DNA of 64,000 bases from positions 28,080-92,079 of the forward strand of contig CADBZY010000009.1 of the NCBI GenBank assembly GCA_902799245.1, written 5' to 3'. The position numbers and the translations under genes are program-made. This stretch comes from an uncultured Ruminococcus sp. Its GTDB lineage: Bacteria > Bacillota > Clostridia > Oscillospirales > Acutalibacteraceae. A model generated the notes under the pieces. The model saw nothing but the letters and a program-made list of their open reading frames with translations. It was not told the DNA's origin and did not search any database. How positions within the stretch are numbered: position 1 is the stretch's first letter; the number at the start of each line of letters is the position of its first letter. This document shows positions 38,666-47,160 of the stretch, piece after piece.

Positions 38666-39336
38666 TGCTGCACCTTCCTGATTAATTTGAATTGTCCGTC
38701 GTTGTCGCCGTACATAATGAATACGTCGCTGAGGACGACCTTCTGATTCCTGAGCGTTTTTTTGATTTTTTCGGGCGTCCAGCCTGTCAGCTTTGCGGCT
38801 TCCTTCTGTATCTCGCCGTCACTGATGATAAGGGTGTTGAGCGAGTCCTTTCCGTCGTCCTTTCCGGCCTGGGCAGCGGTCAGCGGAAGCTCTCCGCTTT
38901 TTAGCAGCACGCTCATGACTCCGTCAGTTTCAAAAATCGCGTATTCCACCGTGCCGGGATCGAAAATGTCCTTCTTGCGCAGTTCTTCAAATAAATCTTC
39001 ATTGCTCAGCCGCAGCGAACGCATGGCGGCCTGGTTGACTTCTCCTTTTTCGATGACCACAACGGGCATACCCGAAATGAGTTTGCGGAATGGCCGGTAT
39101 TTCAGCATGATATATGACATGGTGATTTCCGTGACTACGAGTGTGATGATCGGGATAATGCCGGTGAAAATGGATATTCCCACTTCTTGCATCGGCATGG
39201 CGGCAATGTTTGATACCATCAGTGTCACCACGATCTCGGACGCCTGCATTTCCTTGATCTGACGCTTTCCCATTACGCGAACGGCAAATATGACCACGGC
39301 ATATAGAATAACCGTTCGAATAAAAGAGACAAACAT
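38662..39336 (-). CDS. DUF421 (YetF-like) membrane protein
   Basis: The 224-residue protein has three N-terminal membrane helices with the family hallmark RVMGKRQIKEMQASEIVVTL (about 20-39), followed by the cytoplasmic YetF domain (about 80-180) with PVVVIEKGEVN and a C-terminal tail. DUF421 proteins are common in spore formers but have no agreed biochemical function. ATG 39336 follows AAGGAAG. It is the first gene of a pair with DUF4363. Confidence 0.92.
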   Translation of the reverse strand: MFVSFIRTVILYAVVIFAVRVMGKRQIKEMQASEIVVTLMVSNIAAMPMQEVGISIFTGIIPIITLVVTEITMSYIMLKYRPFRKLISGMPVVVIEKGEVNQAAMRSLRLSNEDLFEELRKKDIFDPGTVEYAIFETDGVMSVLLKSGELPLTAAQAGKDDGKDSLNTLIISDGEIQKEAAKLTGWTPEKIKKTLRNQKVVLSDVFIMYGDNDGQFKLIRKVQQ

Positions 39337-39389
39337 TTTGCAATCACTTCCTTTTTGCTTTATTATTTCCTGATTGTCTGATAAATATG

Positions 39390-39418
39390 TTGACTATTTC
39401 ATATCATTCGTATATAAT
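39390..39418 (+). promoter_or_regulatory. Promoter of the polyprenyl-phospho-pentose operon
   Basis: TTGACT (39390-39395), 17 bases, TATAAT (39413-39418), 62 bases before the first gene. Confidence 0.75.
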
Positions 39419-39480
39419 TGATGGTAAATAATTGTCCATCATGTTGGGAATTTATTTATATTTAATTCACGGCAAGGAAG

Positions 39481-41184
39481 ATGATAATGAAAAATGAGAT
39501 AAAAAAACGTATTGACAGAAATTATTTAAAAAACAATTTACGAGCCAATTTGCTTTATATACTCTCATCCGTTGCTCTGCTGATGGTGGTTACACCGTGG
39601 TATTCGCATATAGTAGTAATGGGTGTCGGAATGTTTCTGTTTCAATTTGTTTTTACCGTATTATTTCAGATTGCTGTTTTCTCGCAGGTTTCATGTCTTT
39701 CCGACAATGCAAAAAAAGCTCCACGCTATGTAAAAATCCTTTCCGGGGCTTCTACAGCCGGCATTTGCAGTTTTCATATTGTTGACAGGATTGCAGCGGT
39801 TGTTCGATACAGGGAGATTATCAACGCTTTTGCCGCCCGACATTTGTCCTTACATATTGATTTTTGCATACTGTTTGGCATTGTGATTGCGTTGCTGTCT
39901 TTGGCTTCTGGTTTCATTGTTTATACTTTGACAGTTTTAATTCTTAAGACTGTGACAGGTGTGCTTCGTGAGTCTTTCTGCTCCTTTTCACGGGCAGAGC
40001 GAAACATTTACGCAATCGTTACGTTTGTATTGATCTCGTTTGTTTGTGGCTCATTTTTTATTGGAAAAGCATTTTGGGGAAATGATCTTCCCCTGGATGT
40101 GCTGTATACGAGTGACTCGTCAATTCTGGTACGCGAGAATGCATATTTGTCTTTAATGCATTCCGAAAATGATCTGAGACAGCCGCTGTTTGCGGTATTC
40201 GCCGCACCGTTTGTGGGCATGGGATATGCTTTCGCTTTGCCGTTTTCTTTTGTCAGCCCTGTAGTCACTCCGCTGTGCATGAATATCGTGCAGGTGCTGA
40301 TGCTTGCCGCGGGAAATTTGATGCTGGCTGATATGCTGTCATCAGACCGGCGCGAGAGAATATGCATTGTCCTTTTTACATCGGTGACGTATACAACCAT
40401 TCTGTTCTCTGTCATGATGGAGCAATATATCGTCTGTTATTTTTGGCTGATGTTCGCGGTTTATTCTGCCGTAAAGAATAAAAGGGCATCCGGGCTGTCC
40501 ATTTGTGCCAGCGGAGGCACACTTCTTACCGGGGTGACGCTTTTGCCGCTGGTGCATGATTTCACCGATAAGAAGGACAACGGTCTGAAACAGATTGCGA
40601 TTGAAATGGGCAAATGTGTTTCGCTGTTCATTGTGCTTCTGCTGTCATTCGGAAGAATTGACGTTATGTTGAGTTCTTTTGTACAGACCCAAAACCTCTC
40701 GAGGTTTGCCGGAGGAGAAAGCTTTTCTGTCCGTTTAAAACAATATCTGTCATTTATATCCTCCTGCTTTGCGGCGCCGGAAACAAAGGTGGTTAACAAT
40801 TATTCCCTTCAGTTGAGCGAGAGCAATTATGCCAGTGTCAGCATACTTGGCATAATACTTCTCGTGGTTTGTCTGGTCAGCGTGATTCTGAACAGGAAGG
40901 ATAAGCTGGCAGTGATTGCGGGTTTGTGGTTGTGTTTTTCGTTTCTGTTAATTGATGTTATTGGCTGGGGATCAGTGGAAAATGGGGAGATACTTTATTC
41001 GCTATATTTTTGCTGGACTTTTATTGTGTTACTGTTCCGGTTTCTTGATTGGATTTCCGAAAAGCTCGGATGTGTCTGGTTTACTATGACAGTGGGCGGC
41101 GGTATGGCTGCTGTGCTTTGCCTTTTGAATTACAGTGGAATAAAAGATCTTTGGCGTTTTGCTTTCGCCTATTATCCTCTTTAA
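39481..41184 (+). CDS. Polytopic membrane protein, candidate GT-C pentosyltransferase
   Basis: The 567-residue protein starts at ATG 39481 after AAGGAAG and has roughly 11-13 membrane helices. After the fourth or fifth helix a loop reads DVLYTSDSS and SENDLRQPLFAVFAAPF, an acidic motif in a presumed outer loop, as expected for GT-C enzymes. It has no large soluble C-terminal domain. It is the first gene of an operon with a UbiA-type phosphoribosyltransferase and a HAD phosphatase, which would make polyprenyl-phosphoryl-ribose, the kind of donor that GT-C enzymes use. The assignment rests mainly on context; the sequence alone shows only a multi-helix membrane protein. Confidence 0.6.
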   Translation: MIMKNEIKKRIDRNYLKNNLRANLLYILSSVALLMVVTPWYSHIVVMGVGMFLFQFVFTVLFQIAVFSQVSCLSDNAKKAPRYVKILSGASTAGICSFHIVDRIAAVVRYREIINAFAARHLSLHIDFCILFGIVIALLSLASGFIVYTLTVLILKTVTGVLRESFCSFSRAERNIYAIVTFVLISFVCGSFFIGKAFWGNDLPLDVLYTSDSSILVRENAYLSLMHSENDLRQPLFAVFAAPFVGMGYAFALPFSFVSPVVTPLCMNIVQVLMLAAGNLMLADMLSSDRRERICIVLFTSVTYTTILFSVMMEQYIVCYFWLMFAVYSAVKNKRASGLSICASGGTLLTGVTLLPLVHDFTDKKDNGLKQIAIEMGKCVSLFIVLLLSFGRIDVMLSSFVQTQNLSRFAGGESFSVRLKQYLSFISSCFAAPETKVVNNYSLQLSESNYASVSILGIILLVVCLVSVILNRKDKLAVIAGLWLCFSFLLIDVIGWGSVENGEILYSLYFCWTFIVLLFRFLDWISEKLGCVWFTMTVGGGMAAVLCLLNYSGIKDLWRFAFAYYPL

Positions 41185-41201
41185 AGGTGGTTCAGCGAAA
41201 A

Positions 41202-42074
41202 ATGAAAATCAAGTACTATATAAAAGAGATGCGTGTGCATCATTATATCAAAAATATACTTGTGCTGATGCCGCTGGCGTGTAGCGGTAAACTGTTAAAT
41301 ACTGATAAACTCACAGCGGCAGGATTTGCTTTTGCTTCGTTTTGTTTGGTATCCTCCGCTATATACTTTATCAACGACATTGCAGATGTCGAAAAAGACA
41401 GAAAGCACCCCACAAAGTGCAAACGCCCCATAGCAGCGGGCGATATTTCAAAAAGGGCAGCTGTTGTATTTGCTGTTTTTCTCATTGCTTTTGCCGGATT
41501 ATGCAATGCTTTTAGTTTTCATGTGAAGTCAACGCTGCTGCTGGCACTGTATTTACTGATCAATATCTGTTACAGCTTCGGACTCAAGAACGTGCCTTTG
41601 CTGGATATAGCGCTGCTTGTGTCAGGCTTTGTCATACGTGCCCTTTACGGCTCTGTGGTGACGGATATACATATCTCCAATTGGCTGTATTTTGTTATCA
41701 TTTCTGGTGCATTTTATCTGGGTTTGGGCAAGCGAAGAAATGAGCACAAAAAGCAGAGCAGCGGCGACACCAGAAATGTAATAGCAAAATATCCGCTTGC
41801 GTTTCTGGACGGTAACATGAATATGCTGATGGGACTTATGATCGTTTTTTATGCTTTGTGGACGGTAGACAGCAGGACGGTAGAAGCTTATCACAGCGCC
41901 AGACTGATCTGGACTGTTCCGGTCGTTATGCTCATCTTTTTGAAATACAGCCTTACCGTGGAAGGCGATTCAGACGGAGATCCGGTTGAGGTGCTGATAC
42001 ATGACAAGGTTCTGGTATGCTTTTGTCTGGCTTATATGCTGATAATGTTTATGATGCTGTATGTTTTCAGGTGA
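41202..42074 (+). CDS. UbiA-family polyprenyl-phosphate phosphoribosyltransferase-like protein
   Basis: ATG 41202 lies after AAAGGTGG and just past the upstream stop; the longer frame from 41049 is overlap only. The 290-residue protein has eight to nine helices and the first Asp-rich motif NDIADVEKDRKHPTKCKRPI (about 61-80), matching NDxxDxxxDxxHPxKxxRPI of decaprenyl-phosphate phosphoribosyltransferase (Rv3806c group) better than quinone-pathway UbiA. The second motif region is LGLGKRRNEHK (about 173-183). The family transfers phosphoribose from PRPP to polyprenyl phosphate. The next gene, a HAD phosphatase, could remove the 5-phosphate. The head-group assignment is recalled from family motifs and should be tested. 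Confidence 0.82.
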   Translation: MKIKYYIKEMRVHHYIKNILVLMPLACSGKLLNTDKLTAAGFAFASFCLVSSAIYFINDIADVEKDRKHPTKCKRPIAAGDISKRAAVVFAVFLIAFAGLCNAFSFHVKSTLLLALYLLINICYSFGLKNVPLLDIALLVSGFVIRALYGSVVTDIHISNWLYFVIISGAFYLGLGKRRNEHKKQSSGDTRNVIAKYPLAFLDGNMNMLMGLMIVFYALWTVDSRTVEAYHSARLIWTVPVVMLIFLKYSLTVEGDSDGDPVEVLIHDKVLVCFCLAYMLIMFMMLYVFR

Positions 42075-42078
42075 TAGA

Positions 42079-42657
42079 ATGAATGTATATGATTTTGACG
42101 GAACGATTTATGACGGTGACAGCTCGATTGACTTTTATCTCTTCTGTATAAAAAAGAAGCCGGTGATCTTTTGGAAAAGCATTTTCAATCAGCTTTCAGG
42201 CGCTGTATTGTTTAAACTTGGTATCATTTCAAGAAAGCGCTTCAAGGAAAAATATTTTTGCTTCTTGAAAAGGATTTCAATTGACGATGCACTTTTGAAT
42301 GAGTTTTGGAATCAAAAGTACTCTCGCGTCAAGGCATGGTATCTTAAACAGAAGAAGTCTGACGATCTGGTCATTTCGGCATCCCCCGAATTTCTGCTGC
42401 GCCCGGTCTGTGAAAAGCTGGGTGTATCACTGATAGCGTCTGAAGTGGATATTCTTACGGGACACTTTGAAGGAGAAAACTGCCGCGGAGAGGAAAAAGT
42501 GAGACGCTTTCAAGAGCAATTTCCGGACGGTGTAATAGAAAGATTCTATACCGATTCAAAGGCGGACCTGCCGCTGATGCGGATCGCCAAAGAAGCGTTC
42601 TTTGTACAAAAGCAAACAGTCATCCGATACTGCTTTGACGGCCAAACCAAAAGCTGA
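42079..42657 (+). CDS. HAD-superfamily phosphatase (probable polyprenyl-phosphoribose 5-phosphatase)
   Basis: ATG 42079 follows AGGTGA and lies four bases after the UbiA stop. The 192-residue protein has HAD motif I DFDGTIYDGD (about 5-14), motif II VISASPEFL (about 94-102) and motifs III/IV with K (EKVRRF) and FYTDSKADLPLM (about 156-167), the HAD-IB arrangement. An insert with basic and aromatic residues (about 25-75) resembles membrane-facing caps. Placed after a phosphoribosyltransferase, it parallels the actinobacterial step that dephosphorylates decaprenyl-phosphoryl-5-phosphoribose, though the actinobacterial enzyme belongs to a different fold. Function is by context. Confidence 0.8.
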   Translation: MNVYDFDGTIYDGDSSIDFYLFCIKKKPVIFWKSIFNQLSGAVLFKLGIISRKRFKEKYFCFLKRISIDDALLNEFWNQKYSRVKAWYLKQKKSDDLVISASPEFLLRPVCEKLGVSLIASEVDILTGHFEGENCRGEEKVRRFQEQFPDGVIERFYTDSKADLPLMRIAKEAFFVQKQTVIRYCFDGQTKS

Positions 42658-42672
42658 AAAATGGGCTTTCGA

Positions 42673-42722
42673 AAAAAATGCGATTCTCCCGAAACAGTGT
42701 TTGCAGGAGGATCGCATTTTTT
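42673..42722. terminator. Bidirectional terminator after the HAD gene
   Basis: AAAAAATGCGAT (42673-42684) pairs with ATCGCATTTTTT (42711-42722), with TCTCC/GGAGG extending the stem. It serves convergent genes. Confidence 0.85.
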
Positions 42723-42736
42723 ATTGTCTTATGCTG

Positions 42737-43798
42737 TTATTTTTGATAAAGGGGATGTTTATCATCAACTTCATACGGCGTGCAGAGAAGCGCCCAGAGA
42801 ATATTGCCCAATTCGGAGTCCGTCTGGATGTAAGCGTAACGCGGCTCTCCGTTCTGAGAAGCGATCTCATAGAAATAACCGTATTCGGTGCTGTCGTCCT
42901 GTTTAATGCCGACATTCGGCGCACCGAGCGCTGCTGTTAAGATCGGACTGTCTAAGCGTCCTCCGTTTTTCAGCAGTATACGTAATTCTTCCGCCGTGAT
43001 ACCGGATGTCCTCGTTTGCGTCCAGAGATACGCTCTGCCGCCGATCATGCGGGCGTTAATCTCGCTGCTGCTTCTGATGTCGCACACCGGAAACGAAGCT
43101 GTGTGGCCGTATGATTCTTCTGAGCCGTAATAAACCGCTGCGGCCTCGAGATTCATGACCCTGAATTTCGTAACGCCGACCTTGTCGGGTTCATCGGAGT
43201 TGCGGTAGCAGTATTCGACTTCAACAAAATACCATTCTTCGTTGAGTCTGCATCTGAACGAAAGGCTGTCTGTCTTGACGCTGCTTTCCTCGTCATTTGC
43301 GGCGGATTCGCTTCGGGTCTTGTCGTGCTTTTTGCATTCCCAAAGTCCGGCGGGATATGACTCGAAGAAATCGTTTACGGCTTTGTCAAAGCCGCTTTTC
43401 TTTTGCAGTTCGGGTGTGAAATTCATGGAAAACGCTTCTCGGCTATCCTTATCGGCGGAGAGCAGCAGCGCTTTGATGATCTCGTCCTCAGCGCTGGATT
43501 GTGTAACCGATTCGTTTCTCCAGATGTCCGGAATGCATTGGTAATGCGCCCGGTCGTAGAGTGTTTTGACCGATGTGGATATTCCTGTAACGGCAAGTCC
43601 CGCAATGACTAATATCGGCAGCGAAATAAACACAATACCGGTAATCATTAATGCGGCAGGAGTTTTGCTGCCTTCGTATTCCGCGAGCGGTTTTTTCAGT
43701 AAACCGCGCACAAGCAGGATCAGTCCCACGAAAAACAGGATCACTATAACGACTATCGCCAAGATGATGTATAAAAGCGACATGAAACCAGACATCAT
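42737..43798 (-). CDS. Membrane-anchored protein, paralogue A (DUF5104-like)
   Basis: The 353-residue protein has two N-terminal membrane helices (about 8-30 and 48-72) and an outer domain from about residue 80. It shares segments with its neighbour (43878-44957): CIPDIWRNE, AEDEIIKALL, REAFSMNFTPELQ, NSDEPDKVGVTKFRVMNLEAAAV, TAEELRILL and a closing YAYIQTDS. The outer domain looks like the DUF5104 group of Clostridial lipoproteins as I recall it; this is not certain. The function is unknown. The two genes are a tandem duplication 79 bases apart. Confidence 0.7.
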   Translation of the reverse strand: MMSGFMSLLYIILAIVVIVILFFVGLILLVRGLLKKPLAEYEGSKTPAALMITGIVFISLPILVIAGLAVTGISTSVKTLYDRAHYQCIPDIWRNESVTQSSAEDEIIKALLLSADKDSREAFSMNFTPELQKKSGFDKAVNDFFESYPAGLWECKKHDKTRSESAANDEESSVKTDSLSFRCRLNEEWYFVEVEYCYRNSDEPDKVGVTKFRVMNLEAAAVYYGSEESYGHTASFPVCDIRSSSEINARMIGGRAYLWTQTRTSGITAEELRILLKNGGRLDSPILTAALGAPNVGIKQDDSTEYGYFYEIASQNGEPRYAYIQTDSELGNILWALLCTPYEVDDKHPLYQK

Positions 43799-43877
43799 TG
43801 TAGATCACATCCAATTCTTTTTATATATTGGTTCATTTTTATAATAGCTGATACAAAGGAAAAAATCAACTGTTTTT

Positions 43878-44957
43878 TTATTCCCCGTTTCCGTCGTCCA
43901 GGAGAGCATAGTCAAAATCAAACGCGTAAGGGGTGGAAATGCAGGCGCTGACGATTTCACCGAAAGGCGAATCCGTGCAGATATAGGCGTAGCAGGGCAG
44001 ACCGTTCCGGTCGGCAAGCTCGTAGTAATAATCATATCCGTTGGAGAATTCGTATTTGCAAAAAGCGTTGGGTTCACCGAGTTGCGCGCTTAAAGCCGGA
44101 GCGTCAAGCCTGCTGTTTTCTCTGAGCAGGTCGCGCAGCTCGTCAGCTGTGAGCTTGCGGGTATCGGTGGGCGTCCAGAGAAAGGGCCGACTGTCAATCA
44201 GACGTGCGCTTACTTCGTCCGGGCTTTTAATGCCGCAGAGCAGATAGACGTCGCTGGCATAATCCGTGTCCCGGTAGTATTCGTCAAAGAATACGGCGGC
44301 GGCTTCGAGATTCATGATTTTGAAATCCGTAACGCCCACCTTGTCCGGCTCGTCGGTATTTTCGTAGCAAAACTCGATGCTGATGTAGTACCAGTTTCCG
44401 TCGAGTGTGGTGTTGAAATGTACCGAATCGGTCCTGACATTGTGACCCGCGTTGTAGGAACCGGAACCGCCGCTGCTTTCATTGCTTTTTTCGCAGTTTG
44501 AAAAGCCCTTGGGACAGACGGCAAAAAACGCGTTGACGGTTTCCTCGAAGTCCTCTTTCCTTTGCAGCTCCGGCGTGAAATTCCTGCCGAACGCTTCGCG
44601 GTCTCCGCTGTCCGCGGAGGTTAACAGCGCGTCGACGATTTCGTCCTCCGCCTGGTAGTCCATGACCCGTTCGTTTCGCCAGCGATCCGGCACACATTCA
44701 TACTTCGTGCGCTTGAACGTATTTCCCACAGCGGAAGAAATGCCCCATATTCCCAGCCCTACCGCAGTAATGACGGGGAGCGCAAGCAGCACCGCGCCGG
44801 TGACAATGCAAACGACGGGAGATTTTTTGCCGATGTTTTTCTTATTGCTTTTTCTGACAATGCCGACAATGAGCAGCGAAAGCCCCGCAATCAGCAGCAC
44901 CCCGAGAATGACAGCCGCTATGAGTAGAAAAACGATTACCATTGAAACAAATGCCAT
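43878..44957 (-). CDS. Membrane-anchored protein, paralogue B (DUF5104-like)
   Basis: The 359-residue protein has two N-terminal helices (about 4-32 and 45-72) and the same outer domain as its downstream paralogue, with CVPDRWRNE, AEDEIVDALL, FTPELQ, NTDEPDKVGVTDFKIMNLEA and RPFLWTPTDTRKLTADELR. A Gly/Ser-rich patch (SSGGSGSYN) lies near residue 170. ATG 44957 follows AGGAGG. Its first 116 bases lie inside the DUF523 reading frame, so ribosomes reaching it must cross that overlap. Confidence 0.72.
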   Translation of the reverse strand: MAFVSMVIVFLLIAAVILGVLLIAGLSLLIVGIVRKSNKKNIGKKSPVVCIVTGAVLLALPVITAVGLGIWGISSAVGNTFKRTKYECVPDRWRNERVMDYQAEDEIVDALLTSADSGDREAFGRNFTPELQRKEDFEETVNAFFAVCPKGFSNCEKSNESSGGSGSYNAGHNVRTDSVHFNTTLDGNWYYISIEFCYENTDEPDKVGVTDFKIMNLEAAAVFFDEYYRDTDYASDVYLLCGIKSPDEVSARLIDSRPFLWTPTDTRKLTADELRDLLRENSRLDAPALSAQLGEPNAFCKYEFSNGYDYYYELADRNGLPCYAYICTDSPFGEIVSACISTPYAFDFDYALLDDGNGE

Positions 44958-45393
44958 TGCAATACCTCCTGTCTGTTAAAATATCCTCCACATCAATCAC
45001 CCGGAATCCGTTTTGCAGCAGCATCGACGCAAACACGCCGGCGCCTTCGATGCGTTTGCCGGAGAAGGAACCGTCGTAAATTTGCTTCACACCGCAGGAA
45101 GGGCTTCGGGACTGCAATATCGCAAGGTCTATTTTATGCTGCTTTGCCACCGCAAGGCATTTTTCCGCGCCGTTGCGGAATTCTTTGTCTTTGCTTTCTC
45201 CGGCTGTATTGATAACCTCGCCGTTTACGATTTCACAGGGAATACGTGGCACCGGCAAGCCGCCTGCCACTTCGGGACAGACGGGAATGACTTCATGTCC
45301 TTCCGTGAAGGAAACTACTTTCTCATTAAAATTGTCGCTGCCGTTGTATTTGCATTTCTGCCCGAGCAGGCACGCGCTGACTAAGATTTTCAT
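44842..45393 (-). CDS. DUF523 (2-thiouracil desulfurase-like) protein with extended tail
   Basis: The 183-residue frame has a complete DUF523 domain (about 1-145): SACLLGQKCKYNG, VIPVCPEVAGGLPVPR and RSPSCG, whose three Cys (first, CPE and SPSCG) bind a [4Fe-4S] cluster in TudS-type desulfurases. The family normally stops near where ...VIDVEDI ends. Here the frame continues 38 residues through the ribosome site and start of the next gene, giving a Cys-rich tail (CNGIC, CHSRG, HCRHC) that is only an overprint of that gene. The ATG overlaps the stop of the 58-residue gene by four bases (ATGA). Activity is probably intact; the tail looks like a lost stop codon. Confidence 0.88.
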   Translation of the reverse strand: MKILVSACLLGQKCKYNGSDNFNEKVVSFTEGHEVIPVCPEVAGGLPVPRIPCEIVNGEVINTAGESKDKEFRNGAEKCLAVAKQHKIDLAILQSRSPSCGVKQIYDGSFSGKRIEGAGVFASMLLQNGFRVIDVEDILTDRRYCNGICFNGNRFSTHSGCHSRGAADCGAFAAHCRHCQKKQ

Positions 45394-45566
45394 ATGCGTT
45401 CGTCCTTCTCGTCGTCAATGTACTCCCCGTCCACAACGGTTCGGAATCCTCCTCCGAAATACCAGCCGTTTGCCTCGATAAATGCAATGAACTTATCAAT
45501 CACTTCATCAGAGGAAACATCCGGTGGAATTTCAATGCAGCCTTGTATTTCGATTTCTTTTGTCAT
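45390..45566 (-). CDS. Small 58-residue protein, unassigned
   Basis: A short frame between the SDR and DUF523 genes starts at ATG 45566 after AAAGGAAG and stops at 45390-45392, overlapping the DUF523 start (ATGA). The product begins MTKEIEIQGCIEIPPDVSSD and contains KFIAFIEANGWYFGGGF, ending in an acidic tail (DDEKDERI). Beta-alpha-beta-like spacing and the GWYFGGG turn suggest a small folded domain, and similar small proteins occur in Clostridia as I recall. Coding potential is supported by the ribosome site, tight coupling on both sides and low bias disturbance. Function unknown. Confidence 0.75.
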   Translation of the reverse strand: MTKEIEIQGCIEIPPDVSSDEVIDKFIAFIEANGWYFGGGFRTVVDGEYIDDEKDERI

Positions 45567-45580
45567 AGCTTCTACTTCCT

Positions 45581-46375
45581 TTATTGTGACAGTATTTTTT
45601 TAATAATCCAAAATCTAACCCTCTTCGGAAGTCTGTCCAGCAATATCAACAGAATATTGCGGTTGATGGCGTAGCCGAATTTCGGCTTTTTGCGGGTGAA
45701 TATGCGGTACAGCTTTCGGGCAATTTTCGCGGGCGGAATCTTGCGGGCTTCCACGCTGTCAACGATCTGCTTGAAGCGCCTGGCGTTGACGGCGTAGAGC
45801 TTGGTGTTCCGGCAGAAGGTGTCAAGCGCCTTTGTCGAAGCGCTGATCATGCCGGTGTCCACCGCGCCGGCACGAAGCACCGACACGCTGATACCCATGA
45901 GCTGTAGCTCCATCCGCAGGGAATAGGCGTATTTGTCAAGCGCCGTTTTGGTGATGCTGTAAAGACCCGTGAAGGGGAGAGGGTCGCGCACGGCGAGTTC
46001 GCTGGTAAGCAAAATGATTTTAGCGCCATTTTTCAGCAGAGGCAGGAAGGTGCGGTTGATCAAGAACGCACCGCCGAGATTGACGCGGAAGATGCGCTCG
46101 AATGACGCGGGCGGCATTTCCACCAGAGAATCGAGCAGATAGATGCCGGCTAAATGGATGATGCCGCACAGCTCCCGCGTTTGAGCGGAAACGGCTTCCA
46201 GCGCAGCCGTGACGCTGGCTTCCTCTGTGACGTCGGCTTTCAGCGGAATGACGTTTTCACGCGGCTCACACGCGTCCCTGTCCAGAGCGAAGACGCGGTA
46301 GCCGTTTTTAACAAACAGATCGACAGTTACTTTTCCCATGCCGCCGTTGGCGCCGGTGATTAGAATGTATTTCAT
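45581..46375 (-). CDS. Short-chain dehydrogenase/reductase
   Basis: The 264-residue SDR starts ILITGANGGMGKVTVDLF with the TGxxxGxG cofactor loop, has the structural HLAGIY (NAG-like) segment and the catalytic set S (LTSELA), Y and K (YSITKTALDKYAYSL, about residues 148-162). An acidic residue after beta-2 (ALDRD) points to NAD rather than NADP. The last part (about 235-264) is basic and hydrophobic (LLILLDRLPKRVRFWIIKKI), which may bind membrane. Its start overlaps the nucleoside phosphorylase stop by four bases. Substrate unknown. Confidence 0.9.
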   Translation of the reverse strand: MKYILITGANGGMGKVTVDLFVKNGYRVFALDRDACEPRENVIPLKADVTEEASVTAALEAVSAQTRELCGIIHLAGIYLLDSLVEMPPASFERIFRVNLGGAFLINRTFLPLLKNGAKIILLTSELAVRDPLPFTGLYSITKTALDKYAYSLRMELQLMGISVSVLRAGAVDTGMISASTKALDTFCRNTKLYAVNARRFKQIVDSVEARKIPPAKIARKLYRIFTRKKPKFGYAINRNILLILLDRLPKRVRFWIIKKILSQ

Positions 46376-47121
46376 AATGCCTCCGCCATCTCCAGCGCAA
46401 TGAAAAATTTGTCCATGTTGTGATTGGCGTCGCTCAAGCCTTCGGGACGATAGTCCGTTTCGGAGAGCACGTCACCGGTCGCAACGAAGCAGTACAGTTC
46501 CAGCCCGTGGAAGTCGCAGACCGCCTGCACGCCGGCGATTTCCATTTCCACCGCTATGCAGCCCTCGTTTTTCCGGCGAAGCATCTGCCCGACAGTTTCC
46601 CGCATGATAGCGTCGGTCGTCCACACTCTACCCTCGACATAGGGCAAATGCAGCTTCCGGAATAGCTCAGCAACCTTCCCGTGGTTCTTTACCTCAATGT
46701 AATCCGCCGGGGGCGCATAGTGATAGGACATTCCCTCGTCGCGGTAGGCGTGTGTGGGAATGACGAATTTCCCGGCGGTTTTTTCGCCGTCAAGACTTCC
46801 GGCGGAACCGAACATAATGTATTTGGTCGCTCCGACCAGATAGCTTGATTCAATGCACAATTGAGCCGCCAGAGTGGAGCCCATTCCGTTGAGGTAGAAG
46901 CCGATTTTTCTTCCCTTGTGGGTGAATTGATAGATGGGAATACTCCCGTTTACCGTGTGGATTTCCGCGATCTTCTCGCAGTCAAAGGACGCAAGCACGC
47001 TGTCGTAAATCTCATTTGAGAAGGTCGGGACGCAGATGTCCACAAGGTGTTTCCTTTCGCCGTAAAAATCGGCAAAGCTCACAATGGGCTGTGTTTCGAT
47101 GTCAAATGAATCGGTTATCAT
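46372..47121 (-). CDS. Nucleoside phosphorylase (PNP/UDP family)
   Basis: The 249-residue protein has the PNP_UDP_1 features: YIMFGSAGSLDGEKTAGKFV for the phosphate/ribose pocket (about 94-113), AVEMEIAGVQAVC with the ribose-binding Glu (about 187-199) and GDVLSETDY then GLSDANHN near the end, with the base-contacting Asp. It splits nucleosides with phosphate, in the cytoplasm. ATG 47121 follows AGGAG. It opens the minus-strand operon that includes the SDR, the 58-residue protein and DUF523. Confidence 0.88.
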   Translation of the reverse strand: MITDSFDIETQPIVSFADFYGERKHLVDICVPTFSNEIYDSVLASFDCEKIAEIHTVNGSIPIYQFTHKGRKIGFYLNGMGSTLAAQLCIESSYLVGATKYIMFGSAGSLDGEKTAGKFVIPTHAYRDEGMSYHYAPPADYIEVKNHGKVAELFRKLHLPYVEGRVWTTDAIMRETVGQMLRRKNEGCIAVEMEIAGVQAVCDFHGLELYCFVATGDVLSETDYRPEGLSDANHNMDKFFIALEMAEAL

Positions 47122-47160
47122 AGATCATTACTCCTTTCAGAAACAAATCTAATCGCTGAG

